From Leptospira broomii serovar Hurstbridge str. 5399 (GTDB lineage: Bacteria > Spirochaetota > Leptospiria > Leptospirales > Leptospiraceae): a DNA stretch of 64,000 nt. The DNA lies in the NCBI RefSeq assembly GCF_000243715.2, contig NZ_AHMO02000008.1, forward strand, positions 2,088,001 through 2,152,000, in the 5' to 3' direction. The notes under the pieces were generated by a model. The model was not told the origin of the DNA. It searched no databases and saw only the letters and a program-made list of their open reading frames with translations. Shown here piece after piece: positions 53,215-62,335 of this stretch (position 1 is the first letter of the stretch; each line of letters starts with the position of its first letter). The position numbers and the translations under genes were made by a program.

Positions 53215-55680
53215 TTGCACTCGAATCCTGATTTTAGACTGCTCTTCGAATCCATCCCCGGTTTGTTTTTGGTATTGGATCCCGGACTCTCGATAGTTGC
53301 GGTCAGCAATGCGTATCTTGCCGCTACCAAGACCGAACGGGAGGCGATATTAGGTCGCGGAGTATTCGACGTATTTCCCGACAATCCATCCGATCCCACT
53401 GCAACGGGTGTGAGCAATCTACGCGATTCATTGAAAAGGGTATTGGAAGATAAGGCTCCGAATTCCATGGCGGTCCAAAAATACGATATTCAACTTCCCG
53501 AATCGGAAGGTGGAGGCTTCGAGGAGAAATACTGGAGTCCCGTCAATTCGCCGGTTTTGGATTCTTCCGGAAACCTGATCTATATTATACATCGAGTGGA
53601 GGACGTGACCGAATTCGTTAAACTCAAGGATTTAGGAAATCAGCAAAATCGGCTAGCGGAGGAGCTATTGTCCCGAACGGCTTCGATGGAATCGGAAATC
53701 TATCTAAGGGCGCAAGAAGTTCAAAAGGCAAACAAACAATTACTGCACTTTAACGAGGAGTTATCTCAAAGAGAAAAAGAACTTCAGCAATTGTATAAAC
53801 GATTGAACGAAATGAATCAGTTGAAATCCCAATTTTTTGCGAACGTAAGCCATGAATTGCGAACTCCATTGACATTGATACTTGCACCTATTCGAAAGTT
53901 ATTGAATAAGAACGACCTCCCTGATAAATATCGATCCGATTTGGAAGTGGTCGAAAGGAACGCGCAAACCTTGTTAAAACACGTTAATGATTTGCTCGAC
54001 GTGTCGAAAGTGGAAGCCGGTAAAATGAACGTCGAATATTCGGAAATCGATTTATCCAAGTTGCTACAAAGAGTCGCTTCCCATTTCGATTCAGTCGCCA
54101 AAGAAAAGTCCATTTCATATTTCGTAGAAGGCCCTAACATTCTATCGGCACAAGTCGATCCGGCAAAAGTCGAAAGAATCCTGCTAAATCTTCTCTCCAA
54201 CGCTTTCAAATTCGTACCGGCGGGCGGAAAAGTAAACTGTCTTTTAAACGCGAAAGAAGATTTTGCTAATATTATAGTTTCGGATAACGGACCGGGAGTC
54301 CCGGATTCGCTTCGCGATGCGATATTCGAGAGATTCCGCCAAGTGAACAATGGAGACACTCGATCATTCGGAGGAACGGGTCTCGGGCTTTCGATTGTAA
54401 AGGACTTCGTGGATCTACACGGAGGAAGAATCTCGGTATCGGAAAATTCCGGAGGAGGAGCTCTTTTTGACATTCGGATACCGTTAAAAGCCCCGACTTC
54501 CTCTTTCGTTTCAACGGACAAATATAGCGAAATTTCGGAAGCTACCGTATTAGGAACGCTACAGGAATTTAGGCGTCTTTCAGAAATAGAAGGAACGGGA
54601 GTCGTAAATCGAAATCTTCCTCACGTTCTAGTCGTTGAAGATAATTCCGAAATGAGAGAATATATCTATGAAACTTTGAAAGCGGAATTCAACGTAAGCT
54701 TGGCAGTGAACGGGAAAGACGGGTTGGAAAAAGCAATCCAACTTGTTCCTGATCTCATAATTACCGACGTAATGATGCCCATTATGAGCGGAGAGGATAT
54801 GGTTCGCGAATTGCGCACCGTGCCCGATTTGATGAAAACTCCGATTCTTCTCGTAAGCGCGAAGACGGAGGACACTCTACGAATTCGTTTATTGCAGGAC
54901 GGTGGTCAGGACTATTTACTTAAACCCTTTGCTCCCGAAGAGTTGCTAGCAAGGGCGAGGAATTTTATTAAGCTAAAAAAATCTGTCGATGATTTAGAGA
55001 ATCTGAATAAAGAACTGGAAGCGTTTAGCTTTTCAATTTCACACGATTTGCGAGCGCCCATTCGAGGGATAGAAGGTGTCGCTCGATTTGTTTTAGAAGA
55101 TTATTCAAGCGTGTTGGATGCGGAAGGTTTGCGGATGGTAAATGTGATAATATCCACTGCGGCGCATATGGCCAACCTTGTAGACGACTTGCTCTCCTTC
55201 CATAAAGTTACGAAATTAGAGGCTAAATTTCGAAATATTAATATGCTAGATTTGGTAAAGGAAGTTATTGCAACCGTAAAAAATGTTTATCCAAATACTG
55301 AATATGATTTAAATATCGAAGAATTACCCGCCGCTTTTGGAGACTTATCTATGATCCGTCAAGTCTGGGTAAATCTTATCTCAAACGCTTTTAAATACGC
55401 CTCTAAAAAAGAAAAACCTAAAATTCGAGTCGGTTGTCGGCGAGGATTGCGAGAAGATACTTATTTTGTAAAGGATAACGGCGCCGGATTCAATGATAAA
55501 TACTCCGATAGACTGTTCAAAGTTTTCCAGCGCTTGCATTCGAATCAGGATTTCGAAGGCACTGGAGTAGGCTTAGCCATTGTAGAGCGTATTATTCGAC
55601 GTCACGGCGGAAAGGTTCAAGCCGAAGGTGTCGTAAATCAAGGCGCTACGTTTTACTTTACTCTTCCGAAGATCGCGTAA
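53215..55680 (+). CDS. Hybrid histidine kinase with two kinase cores and an internal receiver
   Basis: An 821-residue soluble protein. It has a PAS domain (residues 5-130, [25 protein letters not shown]), then a coiled coil, HisKA 1 ([17 protein letters not shown], His213) and HATPase 1 ([33 protein letters not shown]). A receiver follows ([13 protein letters not shown]; Asp518 in [12 protein letters not shown]; Lys in [10 protein letters not shown]). A second HisKA ([18 protein letters not shown], His610) and HATPase 2 ([36 protein letters not shown]), the latter phytochrome-kinase-like, end the protein. It allows an internal phosphorelay. TTG 53215 is supported by GGAG seven bases upstream. 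No output domain. Confidence 0.92.
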   Translation: MHSNPDFRLLFESIPGLFLVLDPGLSIVAVSNAYLAATKTEREAILGRGVFDVFPDNPSDPTATGVSNLRDSLKRVLEDKAPNSMAVQKYDIQLPESEGGGFEEKYWSPVNSPVLDSSGNLIYIIHRVEDVTEFVKLKDLGNQQNRLAEELLSRTASMESEIYLRAQEVQKANKQLLHFNEELSQREKELQQLYKRLNEMNQLKSQFFANVSHELRTPLTLILAPIRKLLNKNDLPDKYRSDLEVVERNAQTLLKHVNDLLDVSKVEAGKMNVEYSEIDLSKLLQRVASHFDSVAKEKSISYFVEGPNILSAQVDPAKVERILLNLLSNAFKFVPAGGKVNCLLNAKEDFANIIVSDNGPGVPDSLRDAIFERFRQVNNGDTRSFGGTGLGLSIVKDFVDLHGGRISVSENSGGGALFDIRIPLKAPTSSFVSTDKYSEISEATVLGTLQEFRRLSEIEGTGVVNRNLPHVLVVEDNSEMREYIYETLKAEFNVSLAVNGKDGLEKAIQLVPDLIITDVMMPIMSGEDMVRELRTVPDLMKTPILLVSAKTEDTLRIRLLQDGGQDYLLKPFAPEELLARARNFIKLKKSVDDLENLNKELEAFSFSISHDLRAPIRGIEGVARFVLEDYSSVLDAEGLRMVNVIISTAAHMANLVDDLLSFHKVTKLEAKFRNINMLDLVKEVIATVKNVYPNTEYDLNIEELPAAFGDLSMIRQVWVNLISNAFKYASKKEKPKIRVGCRRGLREDTYFVKDNGAGFNDKYSDRLFKVFQRLHSNQDFEGTGVGLAIVERIIRRHGGKVQAEGVVNQGATFYFTLPKIA

Positions 55681-55829
55681 AATTTCGTGAAATTCTAAAG
55701 TTTTCCGGTCGTTTTAGCAGGATAGGTTTCACTTCTGGATCCTGTGCGCTTTTCTCGCTTTATTTCTAAGAAATTGACCTTTTGTTATTTTTAAAGAATT
55801 TCGCAAATTCCGATTCAATTTCTTCTTTC

Positions 55830-55859
55830 TTGACTGTTGACTTCGGTAGAGGATATAGT
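55830..55859 (+). promoter_or_regulatory. Candidate promoter of the first NHL lipoprotein gene
   Basis: TTGACT (55830-55835) and TATAGT (55854-55859) are separated by 18 bases. The expected transcription start lies within about ten bases of ATG 55873, so the mRNA would have a very short leader without a Shine-Dalgarno sequence. Confidence 0.45.
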
Positions 55860-55872
55860 CGGGTAAACGGAA

Positions 55873-57108
55873 ATGTTAGACGAACAACGAAATTGCTTAA
55901 CTGATCCTCAGTCCCGGTCGGCAAATTTCCGGGCGTCATTCTTACTCCTGATAGCCTTTTTTGTATTCTTTGATTGTAACCAGGCAAAACCGTTAAGCGT
56001 GGATATGAGCCATGGAAGCGGATTTTTATTGTCGCTTATACTTGGAAATATTTCGACAAACTCCGGAGCCGGATGTGCGATTCCAAGTCTTTCCACCGGG
56101 GAAAATGCGACTGTCGTTCTCGGTCAGACCGACTTTGTCAGCAGCGGATTCGGCGCCGGCGTCTCTCAATTGCATTATCCGGAAGGAATGACTCATGACT
56201 CTAAAGGCGGTGTCTGGGTTTCAGATACGCTAAATCAAAGGGTCGTACATTATCCGTCGCCGGTCGCGTCCGGAGGGTCACCTGACATAGTTTTAGGCGG
56301 TACTTTTGGAACCGGCTTGAATCAATTCAATAATCCTCAAGCTGTAGCTGTCGATTCTGCAGGCGGTATATGGGTGGCCGACTACTTGAATCATCGCATT
56401 CTACATTTTCCAAGCGGAGTTGCCACCGGCGGAAGCGCCGATATAGTGATTGGAACAAGCGGAGTTTCCGGAGTCAGTACTACACTATTATATAGTCCAA
56501 GAGGAGTTGCGGTCGAGGCGTCAGGCGGGTTATGGGTTGCCGACAGCGGGAATAATCGAATACTACATTTCTCCACGCCATTAACCAATGGAAAGGCTGC
56601 CGATTTAGTGCTCGGTCAAACGAGCTTTACGTCAGGAGGAACCACCAGTGCGACGGTATCTACTCTAGCGAATCCCAATTCAGTAACGGTGGATTCGGGC
56701 GGAGGGATTTGGGTTTCGGATACTAGCTATCACCGAACCCTGCATTTTGCATCTCCATTTGCAAATGACATGAATGCGGATACCGTTTTAGGGCAATCGA
56801 CGTTTGGAAGTTCCACACCTTCGACTTCTCAAAGCGGACTATGGGCGCCAACAGGATTATCTATGGATGCTAACGGTGGACTTTGGGTTGCCGACTATGG
56901 GAATAGAAGAGCCATTCACTTCTCTCCTCCGTTTGCGAACGGAAAGAACGGAGACAATGTATTAGGTGAACCGAACTATACGTCCAACAACGCCGGTAAC
57001 ACCGTCTCGGCGGCCTTGATGGGTGGGCCGAATGCTCTTACAGTTTCTCCCTGCGGCCAACTCTGGGTGACCGATTATAGTGATCACCGAGTTCTTTACT
57101 ACCCCTAA
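55873..57108 (+). CDS. NHL-repeat exported protein (paralogue of 57756-58961)
   Basis: A 411-residue protein. The N terminus has a hydrophobic segment (FLLLIAFFVFFDC) that may be a loose lipobox. From about residue 75 there are six or seven NHL/beta-propeller repeats of about 55 residues built on GGxWVxDxxNxRxLHFP and ADxVLGQxxFTS. The last repeat ends CGQLWVTDYSDHRVLYYP. A six-bladed propeller exposed on the cell surface or in the periplasm is likely. Ligand unknown. No Shine-Dalgarno sequence is visible at ATG 55873; the gene follows the hybrid kinase by 190 bases. Confidence 0.8.
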   Translation: MLDEQRNCLTDPQSRSANFRASFLLLIAFFVFFDCNQAKPLSVDMSHGSGFLLSLILGNISTNSGAGCAIPSLSTGENATVVLGQTDFVSSGFGAGVSQLHYPEGMTHDSKGGVWVSDTLNQRVVHYPSPVASGGSPDIVLGGTFGTGLNQFNNPQAVAVDSAGGIWVADYLNHRILHFPSGVATGGSADIVIGTSGVSGVSTTLLYSPRGVAVEASGGLWVADSGNNRILHFSTPLTNGKAADLVLGQTSFTSGGTTSATVSTLANPNSVTVDSGGGIWVSDTSYHRTLHFASPFANDMNADTVLGQSTFGSSTPSTSQSGLWAPTGLSMDANGGLWVADYGNRRAIHFSPPFANGKNGDNVLGEPNYTSNNAGNTVSAALMGGPNALTVSPCGQLWVTDYSDHRVLYYP

Positions 57109-57755
57109 GAATCGTATTACGCGAAACACACGGTCCCCCCTTGGGAAGCTTTACGATTGCAATCTGAAAAAAAAAAAGCCAGTGGGAGTTCCTACAGACT
57201 TTCAAAGGGAAAATGGATTGTAATAAAATCAATTTTGTGAAATGCAGGCGGTACCGCCGCTTCGCTCCGGCCCCCGCCCAGGAAGGGCGGGGTTCCAATA
57301 CCACACAACAATTGCAAGTAACGATATGTTCGAAAGTTCTGACAGTTTATTTAGGAAATTAGAATTTTGCCTCTTTTGCGTACAATCACTTTATAAATTA
57401 ATTTCTGGCTGAATCGAGCACAACAAGAGCCAAAATGAAGAAATCAAAAATGAACTCATAGGTTAAGCGGCGAACTGCAGTTTGGCGTGTCGGCTATACG
57501 TTGGAATACTCGTTCCTTTCTTCGAATGAAGTGAATTGTTTTCTTGATGAAATTGATATTTTATTCAAGTCTTCCTAATTCCGGTTGACATATTCTTCTT
57601 TGGTATATTGAGTAAGGCAAAAATGTTTCTGTATTCGAACGTCTTGCCGGTATAGATTTTGCAACATTCAATCTAGTCGATGTCGTTTCATATCGAAGTT
57701 TTTTAGTTTCATAAGCGAATCATCAACTTGTTTTGAAGTATAGAGAAGGATATTC
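57109..57755. repeat. Intergenic region with GC-rich palindromic island and A-tract
   Basis: Between the two NHL genes are about 650 bases without a gene. Features in order are an 11-base A-run (57167-57177), a near-palindrome GTGGGAGTTCCTAC (57182-57195), a perfect 12-base palindrome GGCGGTACCGCC (57247-57258) and an 8-bp GC hairpin CCCCGCCC/GGGCGGGG (57272-57292, loop AGGAA). The island 57244-57296 is far richer in GC than its surroundings. I associate similar GTGGGAGTTCC-type elements with interspersed repeats in Leptospira genomes, from memory only. No second copy is in this window. Confidence 0.45.
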
Positions 57756-58961
57756 GTGAACATGAATCAATTCAAACCGCTTGCATTAATTTTAGTAGCA
57801 TTAATAATCGCACTTTCCTGCAAACCCAGGCACGATAACAAAGATAATTTGCTTGTCGCGCTCTTGGCAGCTTCAGCAACCCAATCAAATTGTACAACTA
57901 CTCCTGTTCTAACTCTTGGAGAATCGGCAACCTTAGTCTTGGGTCAGTCGGGCTTCACAATGTCCGCTTCAGGAACCGCCCAAAATCAATTTAAACAACC
58001 ATCGGGAATCGCCGTAGATTCTAAAGGCGGTCAATGGATTTCTGATGCTACGAATAATCGCGTACTACACTTCCCGAATGGGGTAGCAACCGGAGGTAAC
58101 GCGGATGTTGTGCTGGGCCAGTCTAACTTTACCTCAAGCGGGCCCGGGACAACTCAAAGCACATTGACGACTCCGCAAGGATTAGCAGTCGATTCCAATG
58201 GTGGGCTTTGGGTAGTAGATTCTGGAAATCATAGAGTGCTTCATTTCCCGAGCGGGGTCGCAACAGGTGGGAACGCGGATTTAGTTATCGGTCAAGCTAA
58301 CTATACGAGCGGGACAAACGCTACTACTCAAAGTAGATTGAGCTCTCCCCATGCTGTAGCGATCGATTCTGCGGGCGGGATTTGGATTTCCGACGGAGGA
58401 AATAATCGAGCTCTTCACTTCCCCAGCGGAATAGCGAGTGGAGGAAATGCGGATTTAGTTTTAGGTCAGTCGAATTACACGTCGGGAACCGGTGGAGTAA
58501 CTGCTCAGAACGCCTTGAATGACCCTCGCGGATTGGCAGTGGATTTGAATGGAGGAATCTGGATTGTCGAATATGCAAATAATCGAGCTCTTCACTTCCC
58601 CAATGGAACAGCGAGCGGGGGGAATGCAGATCGAGTTCTCGGTCAGATCAATTATACGTCTAGTGCGGGTCAATTTACTCGTACGCAAATTTCCCTTTAC
58701 CAACCCCAGGGTATTGCAGTCGACTCTAACGGTGGTATCTGGGTAGGCGATACTGGAAATTTACGAGTGCTTCATTATGCTAACGGAGTTGCCAATGGCG
58801 GGGGAGCGGACAAGGTTTTAGGGCAATCAGATTACACAAATATCGGAAAAACAGGGCCGACTGCCGATAGTGTTGGTGCCGCAGCGGTTCTTGCCCTAAG
58901 TTCTTGTGGCCAGCTTTGGGTAGGTGATACTACGAATACTCGGGTACTCTACTTTCCTTAG
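57756..58961 (+). CDS. NHL-repeat lipoprotein
   Basis: A 401-residue lipoprotein. MNMNQFKPLALILVALIIALSC is a signal sequence with a typical lipobox. From about residue 50 there are about six NHL repeats with near-identical cores (GGIWISDGGNNRALHFPSG; GGNADLVLGQSNYTSG), ending CGQLWVGDTTNTRVLYFP. Repeat identity is higher here than in the paralogue at 55873, suggesting recent internal duplication or gene conversion. GTG 57756 is supported by AGAAGGA (57744-57750) five bases upstream; the ATG two codons later is less well spaced. Confidence 0.85.
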   Translation: MNMNQFKPLALILVALIIALSCKPRHDNKDNLLVALLAASATQSNCTTTPVLTLGESATLVLGQSGFTMSASGTAQNQFKQPSGIAVDSKGGQWISDATNNRVLHFPNGVATGGNADVVLGQSNFTSSGPGTTQSTLTTPQGLAVDSNGGLWVVDSGNHRVLHFPSGVATGGNADLVIGQANYTSGTNATTQSRLSSPHAVAIDSAGGIWISDGGNNRALHFPSGIASGGNADLVLGQSNYTSGTGGVTAQNALNDPRGLAVDLNGGIWIVEYANNRALHFPNGTASGGNADRVLGQINYTSSAGQFTRTQISLYQPQGIAVDSNGGIWVGDTGNLRVLHYANGVANGGGADKVLGQSDYTNIGKTGPTADSVGAAAVLALSSCGQLWVGDTTNTRVLYFP

Positions 58962-59054
58962 AGAAAATCAATTGCGAAAAAGCCATAAATGGATGGTCTT
59001 TCCATTTTGAGTTTGCTTTCTTTTAGAAATTGAACTCTTTTTCAGGACTTTAGC

Positions 59055-59083
59055 TTGAAAAAGAAAGTCTAATTTTGTAGAAT
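59055..59083 (+). promoter_or_regulatory. Sigma-70 promoter of dps
   Basis: TTGAAA (59055-59060) and TAGAAT (59078-59083) are separated by exactly 17 bases. The -10 box lies inside the left operator described next, as expected for a promoter repressed by direct occlusion. Confidence 0.65.
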
Positions 59084-59108
59084 TATTCTAAATTTAGAAT
59101 AATTCTAC
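59077..59108. promoter_or_regulatory. Double PerR/Fur-like operator, perfect 32-bp palindrome
   Basis: The arms GTAGAATTATTCTAAA (59077-59092) and TTTAGAATAATTCTAC (59093-59108) make a perfect 32-base palindrome. It contains two 7-1-7 boxes, 59077-59091 and 59094-59108, each close to the PerR consensus TTATAATnATTATAA known from other bacteria. They cover the -10 box and probable transcription start of dps, a classical PerR target. Fur could also bind. Assignment to PerR is inference from similarity and target. Confidence 0.7.
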
Positions 59109-59121
59109 ACAGAAGGTGCTT

Positions 59122-59589
59122 ATGAAACCAAATATTGGAATTCAGGATAAAGATAGGGACGCGATCAATAAAGGCCTACAAAGTCTTTTGGCGGATACAT
59201 ACTTCCTATATCTCAAGACTCATAATTATCATTGGAATGTTACGGGGCCATTATTTAACACCCTGCATCTAATGTTCATGACCCAATATACGGAGCTTTG
59301 GAATGCTCTGGATCTAGTCGCCGAAAGAATCCGATCTCTCGGATATCCTGCTCCGGGAACCTATAAGGCCTTTGCAAACCTAACTTCTTTGAAGGAGGAG
59401 GATGGGGTTCCAAAGGCGGAAGAGATGCTTAAAAATTTGGTAGAAGGGCATGAAGCAGTTATTCGAACTGCAAGGGGAATTCTTCCGGCGGCGGAATCCG
59501 GTGGGGACGAGGTGACAACGGATTTATTGACTCAACGTTTGCAAATTCACGAAAAAACGGCTTGGATGTTACGCAGTATGCTCGAGTAG
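59122..59589 (+). CDS. dps: Dps/ferritin-like DNA protection protein
   Basis: A 155-residue Dps protein. The inter-subunit ferroxidase residues lie in [22 protein letters not shown] and [20 protein letters not shown], the two hallmark helices. Dps forms a 12-subunit shell that oxidises iron with hydrogen peroxide and stores it, protecting DNA. There is no long basic N-terminal tail, so direct DNA binding is uncertain. ATG 59122 is chosen because AGAAGG (59111-59116) is five bases upstream; GTG 59116 overlaps that sequence. The operator at 59077-59108 predicts peroxide or iron control. Confidence 0.95.
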   Translation: MKPNIGIQDKDRDAINKGLQSLLADTYFLYLKTHNYHWNVTGPLFNTLHLMFMTQYTELWNALDLVAERIRSLGYPAPGTYKAFANLTSLKEEDGVPKAEEMLKNLVEGHEAVIRTARGILPAAESGGDEVTTDLLTQRLQIHEKTAWMLRSMLE

Positions 59590-59598
59590 AAAATAAAA

Positions 59599-59702
59599 GT
59601 CCGGTAGAGCGTAGCTGCGGAAAGGACTGAACGGAGAATAACGTTCAGTGCGGAACCCTTTCCAGAATATCCGTTTGTTCGCGACGGATATTCTTACCGG
59701 AC
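59599..59702 (-). ncRNA. Branched structured RNA element with U-tract on minus strand
   Basis: The gap between convergent dps and the di-heme gene folds as a three-way junction. The closing stem is GTCCGGTA (59599-59606) with TACCGGAC (59695-59702). An extended arm is GGAAAGG (59619-59625) with CCTTTCC (59657-59663), continued by ACTGAACG (59626-59633) with CGTTCAGT (59642-59649). A 10-bp hairpin is GAATATCCGT (59665-59674) with ACGGATATTC (59684-59693). On the minus strand the closing stem is followed by TTTTATTTT (59598-59590). It is therefore either an elaborate terminator/3' UTR of the di-heme gene or a small RNA. A small mobile repeat is also possible. Confidence 0.45.
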
Positions 59703-59714
59703 GGTCAACGGACC

Positions 59715-62030
59715 TTAGAGTGTGAGGATATACTCTACCAAATCATCCACATCGTTAGTATTCTTAGTGCACCAAGGATGAGGGGCAGCCGGCATTCCTA
59801 TCGGCGCTATCGTTCCTAATTCGTCGGGACCATATTCACGTCTCATCTTTTGATAATCCCAGTAATACCAATTATTATCTCCCGGAATCGATACAAAGTA
59901 TTTATGCCTTTCGATAAATCGATTTCTCTTAACGCCGGTATCCGTATCGGTGGGCGATTTCGGAACTCTAAACACATCTCCTTTTCTATTATGGGCAGGG
60001 TACGGATCCGGGAAGTCGGGTCCGCCTAAAGCGGGTATCGAAGCATTATGGACCGTATAGTAGGAATTGTATAGCTGTGATCCCTCCGTGCATCGGTCAG
60101 GATTGACTAGATCCTCCAAGTTTCGAACATGACCGTCGGTCAGTAAGCCTCTGTGTTGAACCCAGTACATATCCCGTAAGAAAGTTGCTCGGATCGATTG
60201 TTGTTTTCGTTGATAAATGGTAGGAGTGAAAAATCTACCGACTTCGTTTAAACGAAACATCTTTTCGTTGGAGTTCAGGCCCACTTTATCGGTATGGCAA
60301 CTTCCGCAATCCCGTTGAAAAATCGTCTTACCTCGATTGACTGCCGAAGTAACGCCCGAATACGATTCCCATCCGGTTTGTGCAAAGCTTCCTTCTCCGG
60401 GATCTCCTCCGACTTGGCCGTTTAGTTTTCCTTTATATTTTAACCAACGATATAATCCGACTTGCCGCAACGGACGATCATACTGATCGAGTTTAGTCAT
60501 GTATGCAGTTAGTGCTTGAAGTTCATGAGCACGCATTGAGCCGGTGGATCCGTCAGGTTCCTCCGAATGTATATAAGAACCTTCGAATCCGACGTACGAT
60601 TCCGTATGCGAGAGTGATCGTCTAATCCCCATATAATTGGTTACGTTAGGAATTGCGATCGGAGAGAATTGATAATCATTATCCGTTTCGCTGCCTTCTC
60701 CTTTTATCCGAATCAAGGCATGTTCTCCGGCGCCTTGAGGTAGTGAGTAAATGAGAATCGTCTTATCCACATCCTTAGTACCGGAGTCGAAAACAGGACC
60801 GGGTTCGCTTGCGATAACTCCTTTAAAATTTCCTAATAGAGACCATTTCAGGGACCATTTAGGATTCGGAAGTCCCGGTATCACTTTTGTAACTATGTTT
60901 CCCGGGGTAGCTTCGAAACTGACTCTATAACCGTGGCATGAAGCGCAGTTGAATCCTATCCATTCGCCTTTCCCGGTATAAGGATTGGAGGCTTCCGCAT
61001 AACGATAGCCGGCCCAACCGCTGCTTCTGGTATTTCCTTTCAATAGCGGATCCGATCCCAAAAATCCGGGTATAGGAGTGGGTTGAGGGTACGGGTCGAA
61101 ATAAACGTTATCGGTTGCTGCGGAAGGAACTTCGCCGGCATTGGCTTTGTTTGCCCCGAATAATAATGCGGGATCGGCGATATAACCCGTAACAGGATCG
61201 GTGGCTTGGTATCCGAAAATTTTACTCCAATCCAGATTCCGAATGATATGAGCGATACCGATATTAAAATCATAAGACCAAAAAATCTTTTCACCTAACG
61301 AGAATAATACTCCGAAACCCGGGTTATTGATGCTTACTGTCAATGGATCGGTGGCTTGAGCGTCGCTCAGGATTGAAACAACGTCGCAGGTTTGTTTAAA
61401 GCTTTCGTCGGTGATTCTTCTCGTTTGCGCATTGATTACATTGTGGGATTGTCCAGGTCTTAAAAGGGATTCGTTATATCCGATTCTCTTCTGAACCTGT
61501 ACGATTAAGGGTCCGCTCGTAGTGTGTTCGGGAACGACAAATTGAATTTCAGTATCCGTCCAACTGACGATATACTTACCCCAGGTATCTTCGATAGCGT
61601 CTACCTCGAAATTTACCTGTTTGGCGACATCCAAGCGTTGTTCGTACATTGTCAGATCTGTTTCCAAGACTCTTGTATTCCCTATCATGATTTTAGAATA
61701 ATCGATATCGGGTCCAGCGCCGAATCCGGTACCTTTCAAAGTGATAGTTTGACCGGGACTGAGCGTAGGAGGAGGAACCGGAATCGGGCTATTGGGTAGA
61801 TTTTGCCAGGCAAGATTTCCGTTGATTAATAAAGATTGCAATTTCGGTTGTGGAAAGGAAGCGGCTGATACTACTCTAATTCCTTCGCGCAACGGATCGA
61901 AACTGCAAACTTCTTCTTGATTGGGGAATTCGGTAAAAATTCCCACGGGGCATCCGGCAGCTAAGGCAGTTAGGGCGATCAATGCCATCTTGAAGAATCC
62001 CTTTGCTTTTTTCACACTTCGCGTTTCCAT
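59715..62030 (-). CDS. Di-heme cytochrome c peroxidase-like lipoprotein with IPT domain
   Basis: A 771-residue exported protein. The signal sequence ends ALTALAAGC (lipobox). An IPT/TIG immunoglobulin-like domain lies at about residues 85-200 (LSPGQTITLKGTGFGAG; TDTEIQFVVPEHTTSGPLIVQV). The rest is a di-heme cytochrome region related to cytochrome c peroxidase/thiol-oxidoreductase-like (DHOR) proteins. Heme c sites are CASCH (Cys362-His366) and CGSCH (Cys575-His579). A long insertion separates them. It is likely periplasmic or surface redox chemistry; the substrate is unknown. The start has GGAG about seven bases upstream. Confidence 0.85.
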   Translation of the reverse strand: METRSVKKAKGFFKMALIALTALAAGCPVGIFTEFPNQEEVCSFDPLREGIRVVSAASFPQPKLQSLLINGNLAWQNLPNSPIPVPPPTLSPGQTITLKGTGFGAGPDIDYSKIMIGNTRVLETDLTMYEQRLDVAKQVNFEVDAIEDTWGKYIVSWTDTEIQFVVPEHTTSGPLIVQVQKRIGYNESLLRPGQSHNVINAQTRRITDESFKQTCDVVSILSDAQATDPLTVSINNPGFGVLFSLGEKIFWSYDFNIGIAHIIRNLDWSKIFGYQATDPVTGYIADPALLFGANKANAGEVPSAATDNVYFDPYPQPTPIPGFLGSDPLLKGNTRSSGWAGYRYAEASNPYTGKGEWIGFNCASCHGYRVSFEATPGNIVTKVIPGLPNPKWSLKWSLLGNFKGVIASEPGPVFDSGTKDVDKTILIYSLPQGAGEHALIRIKGEGSETDNDYQFSPIAIPNVTNYMGIRRSLSHTESYVGFEGSYIHSEEPDGSTGSMRAHELQALTAYMTKLDQYDRPLRQVGLYRWLKYKGKLNGQVGGDPGEGSFAQTGWESYSGVTSAVNRGKTIFQRDCGSCHTDKVGLNSNEKMFRLNEVGRFFTPTIYQRKQQSIRATFLRDMYWVQHRGLLTDGHVRNLEDLVNPDRCTEGSQLYNSYYTVHNASIPALGGPDFPDPYPAHNRKGDVFRVPKSPTDTDTGVKRNRFIERHKYFVSIPGDNNWYYWDYQKMRREYGPDELGTIAPIGMPAAPHPWCTKNTNDVDDLVEYILTL

Positions 62031-62052
62031 CTAAAGCTCCACTTCGACGGTT

Positions 62053-62119
62053 GACTCGTCCGTCGATTCGTTACTGAAAGAAAGGATACTTCGGTATTCG
62101 AAAAGAGTCGTCCGACGGA
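62053..62119. promoter_or_regulatory. Imperfect direct repeats upstream of di-heme gene and AraC regulator
   Basis: GACTCGTCCGTCGA (62053-62066) and GAGTCGTCCGACGG (62105-62118) match at 11 of 14 positions and start 52 bases apart, about five helical turns. They lie in the 305-base gap between the divergent di-heme lipoprotein and AraC-type regulator, in the usual position for AraC binding sites. No other feature is visible in this gap. Confidence 0.35.
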
Positions 62120-62335
62120 TAGAACTCGAACGTACGGATTATACTATTCGAACTGTTGTAATAAAAAAGATGTTTTAGAAATAAGTGAATTATAAGTGAT
62201 TAATAAGAATTACTTTTGGTTCCAACTAATTCTTTTCATTTTTATAATGAAATAATAAGAAATAACCGCGTGGATCTAAGCGGTTTGAAAGTCAGAAAAC
62301 TTGACAGATCGTTCTTTTTTTTTAAACTACCGATC

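Noticed and set aside
57585..57611. TTGACA with downstream TATATT as promoter of the second NHL gene
   Set aside because: The spacer is only 13 bases (15 for an alternative TATTGA), too short for a normal sigma-70 promoter.
55766..59110. CRISPR array suggested by repeated sequence in the NHL genes
   Set aside because: The repetition is codon-phased protein repeat of about 165 bases with divergent copies, inside open reading frames.
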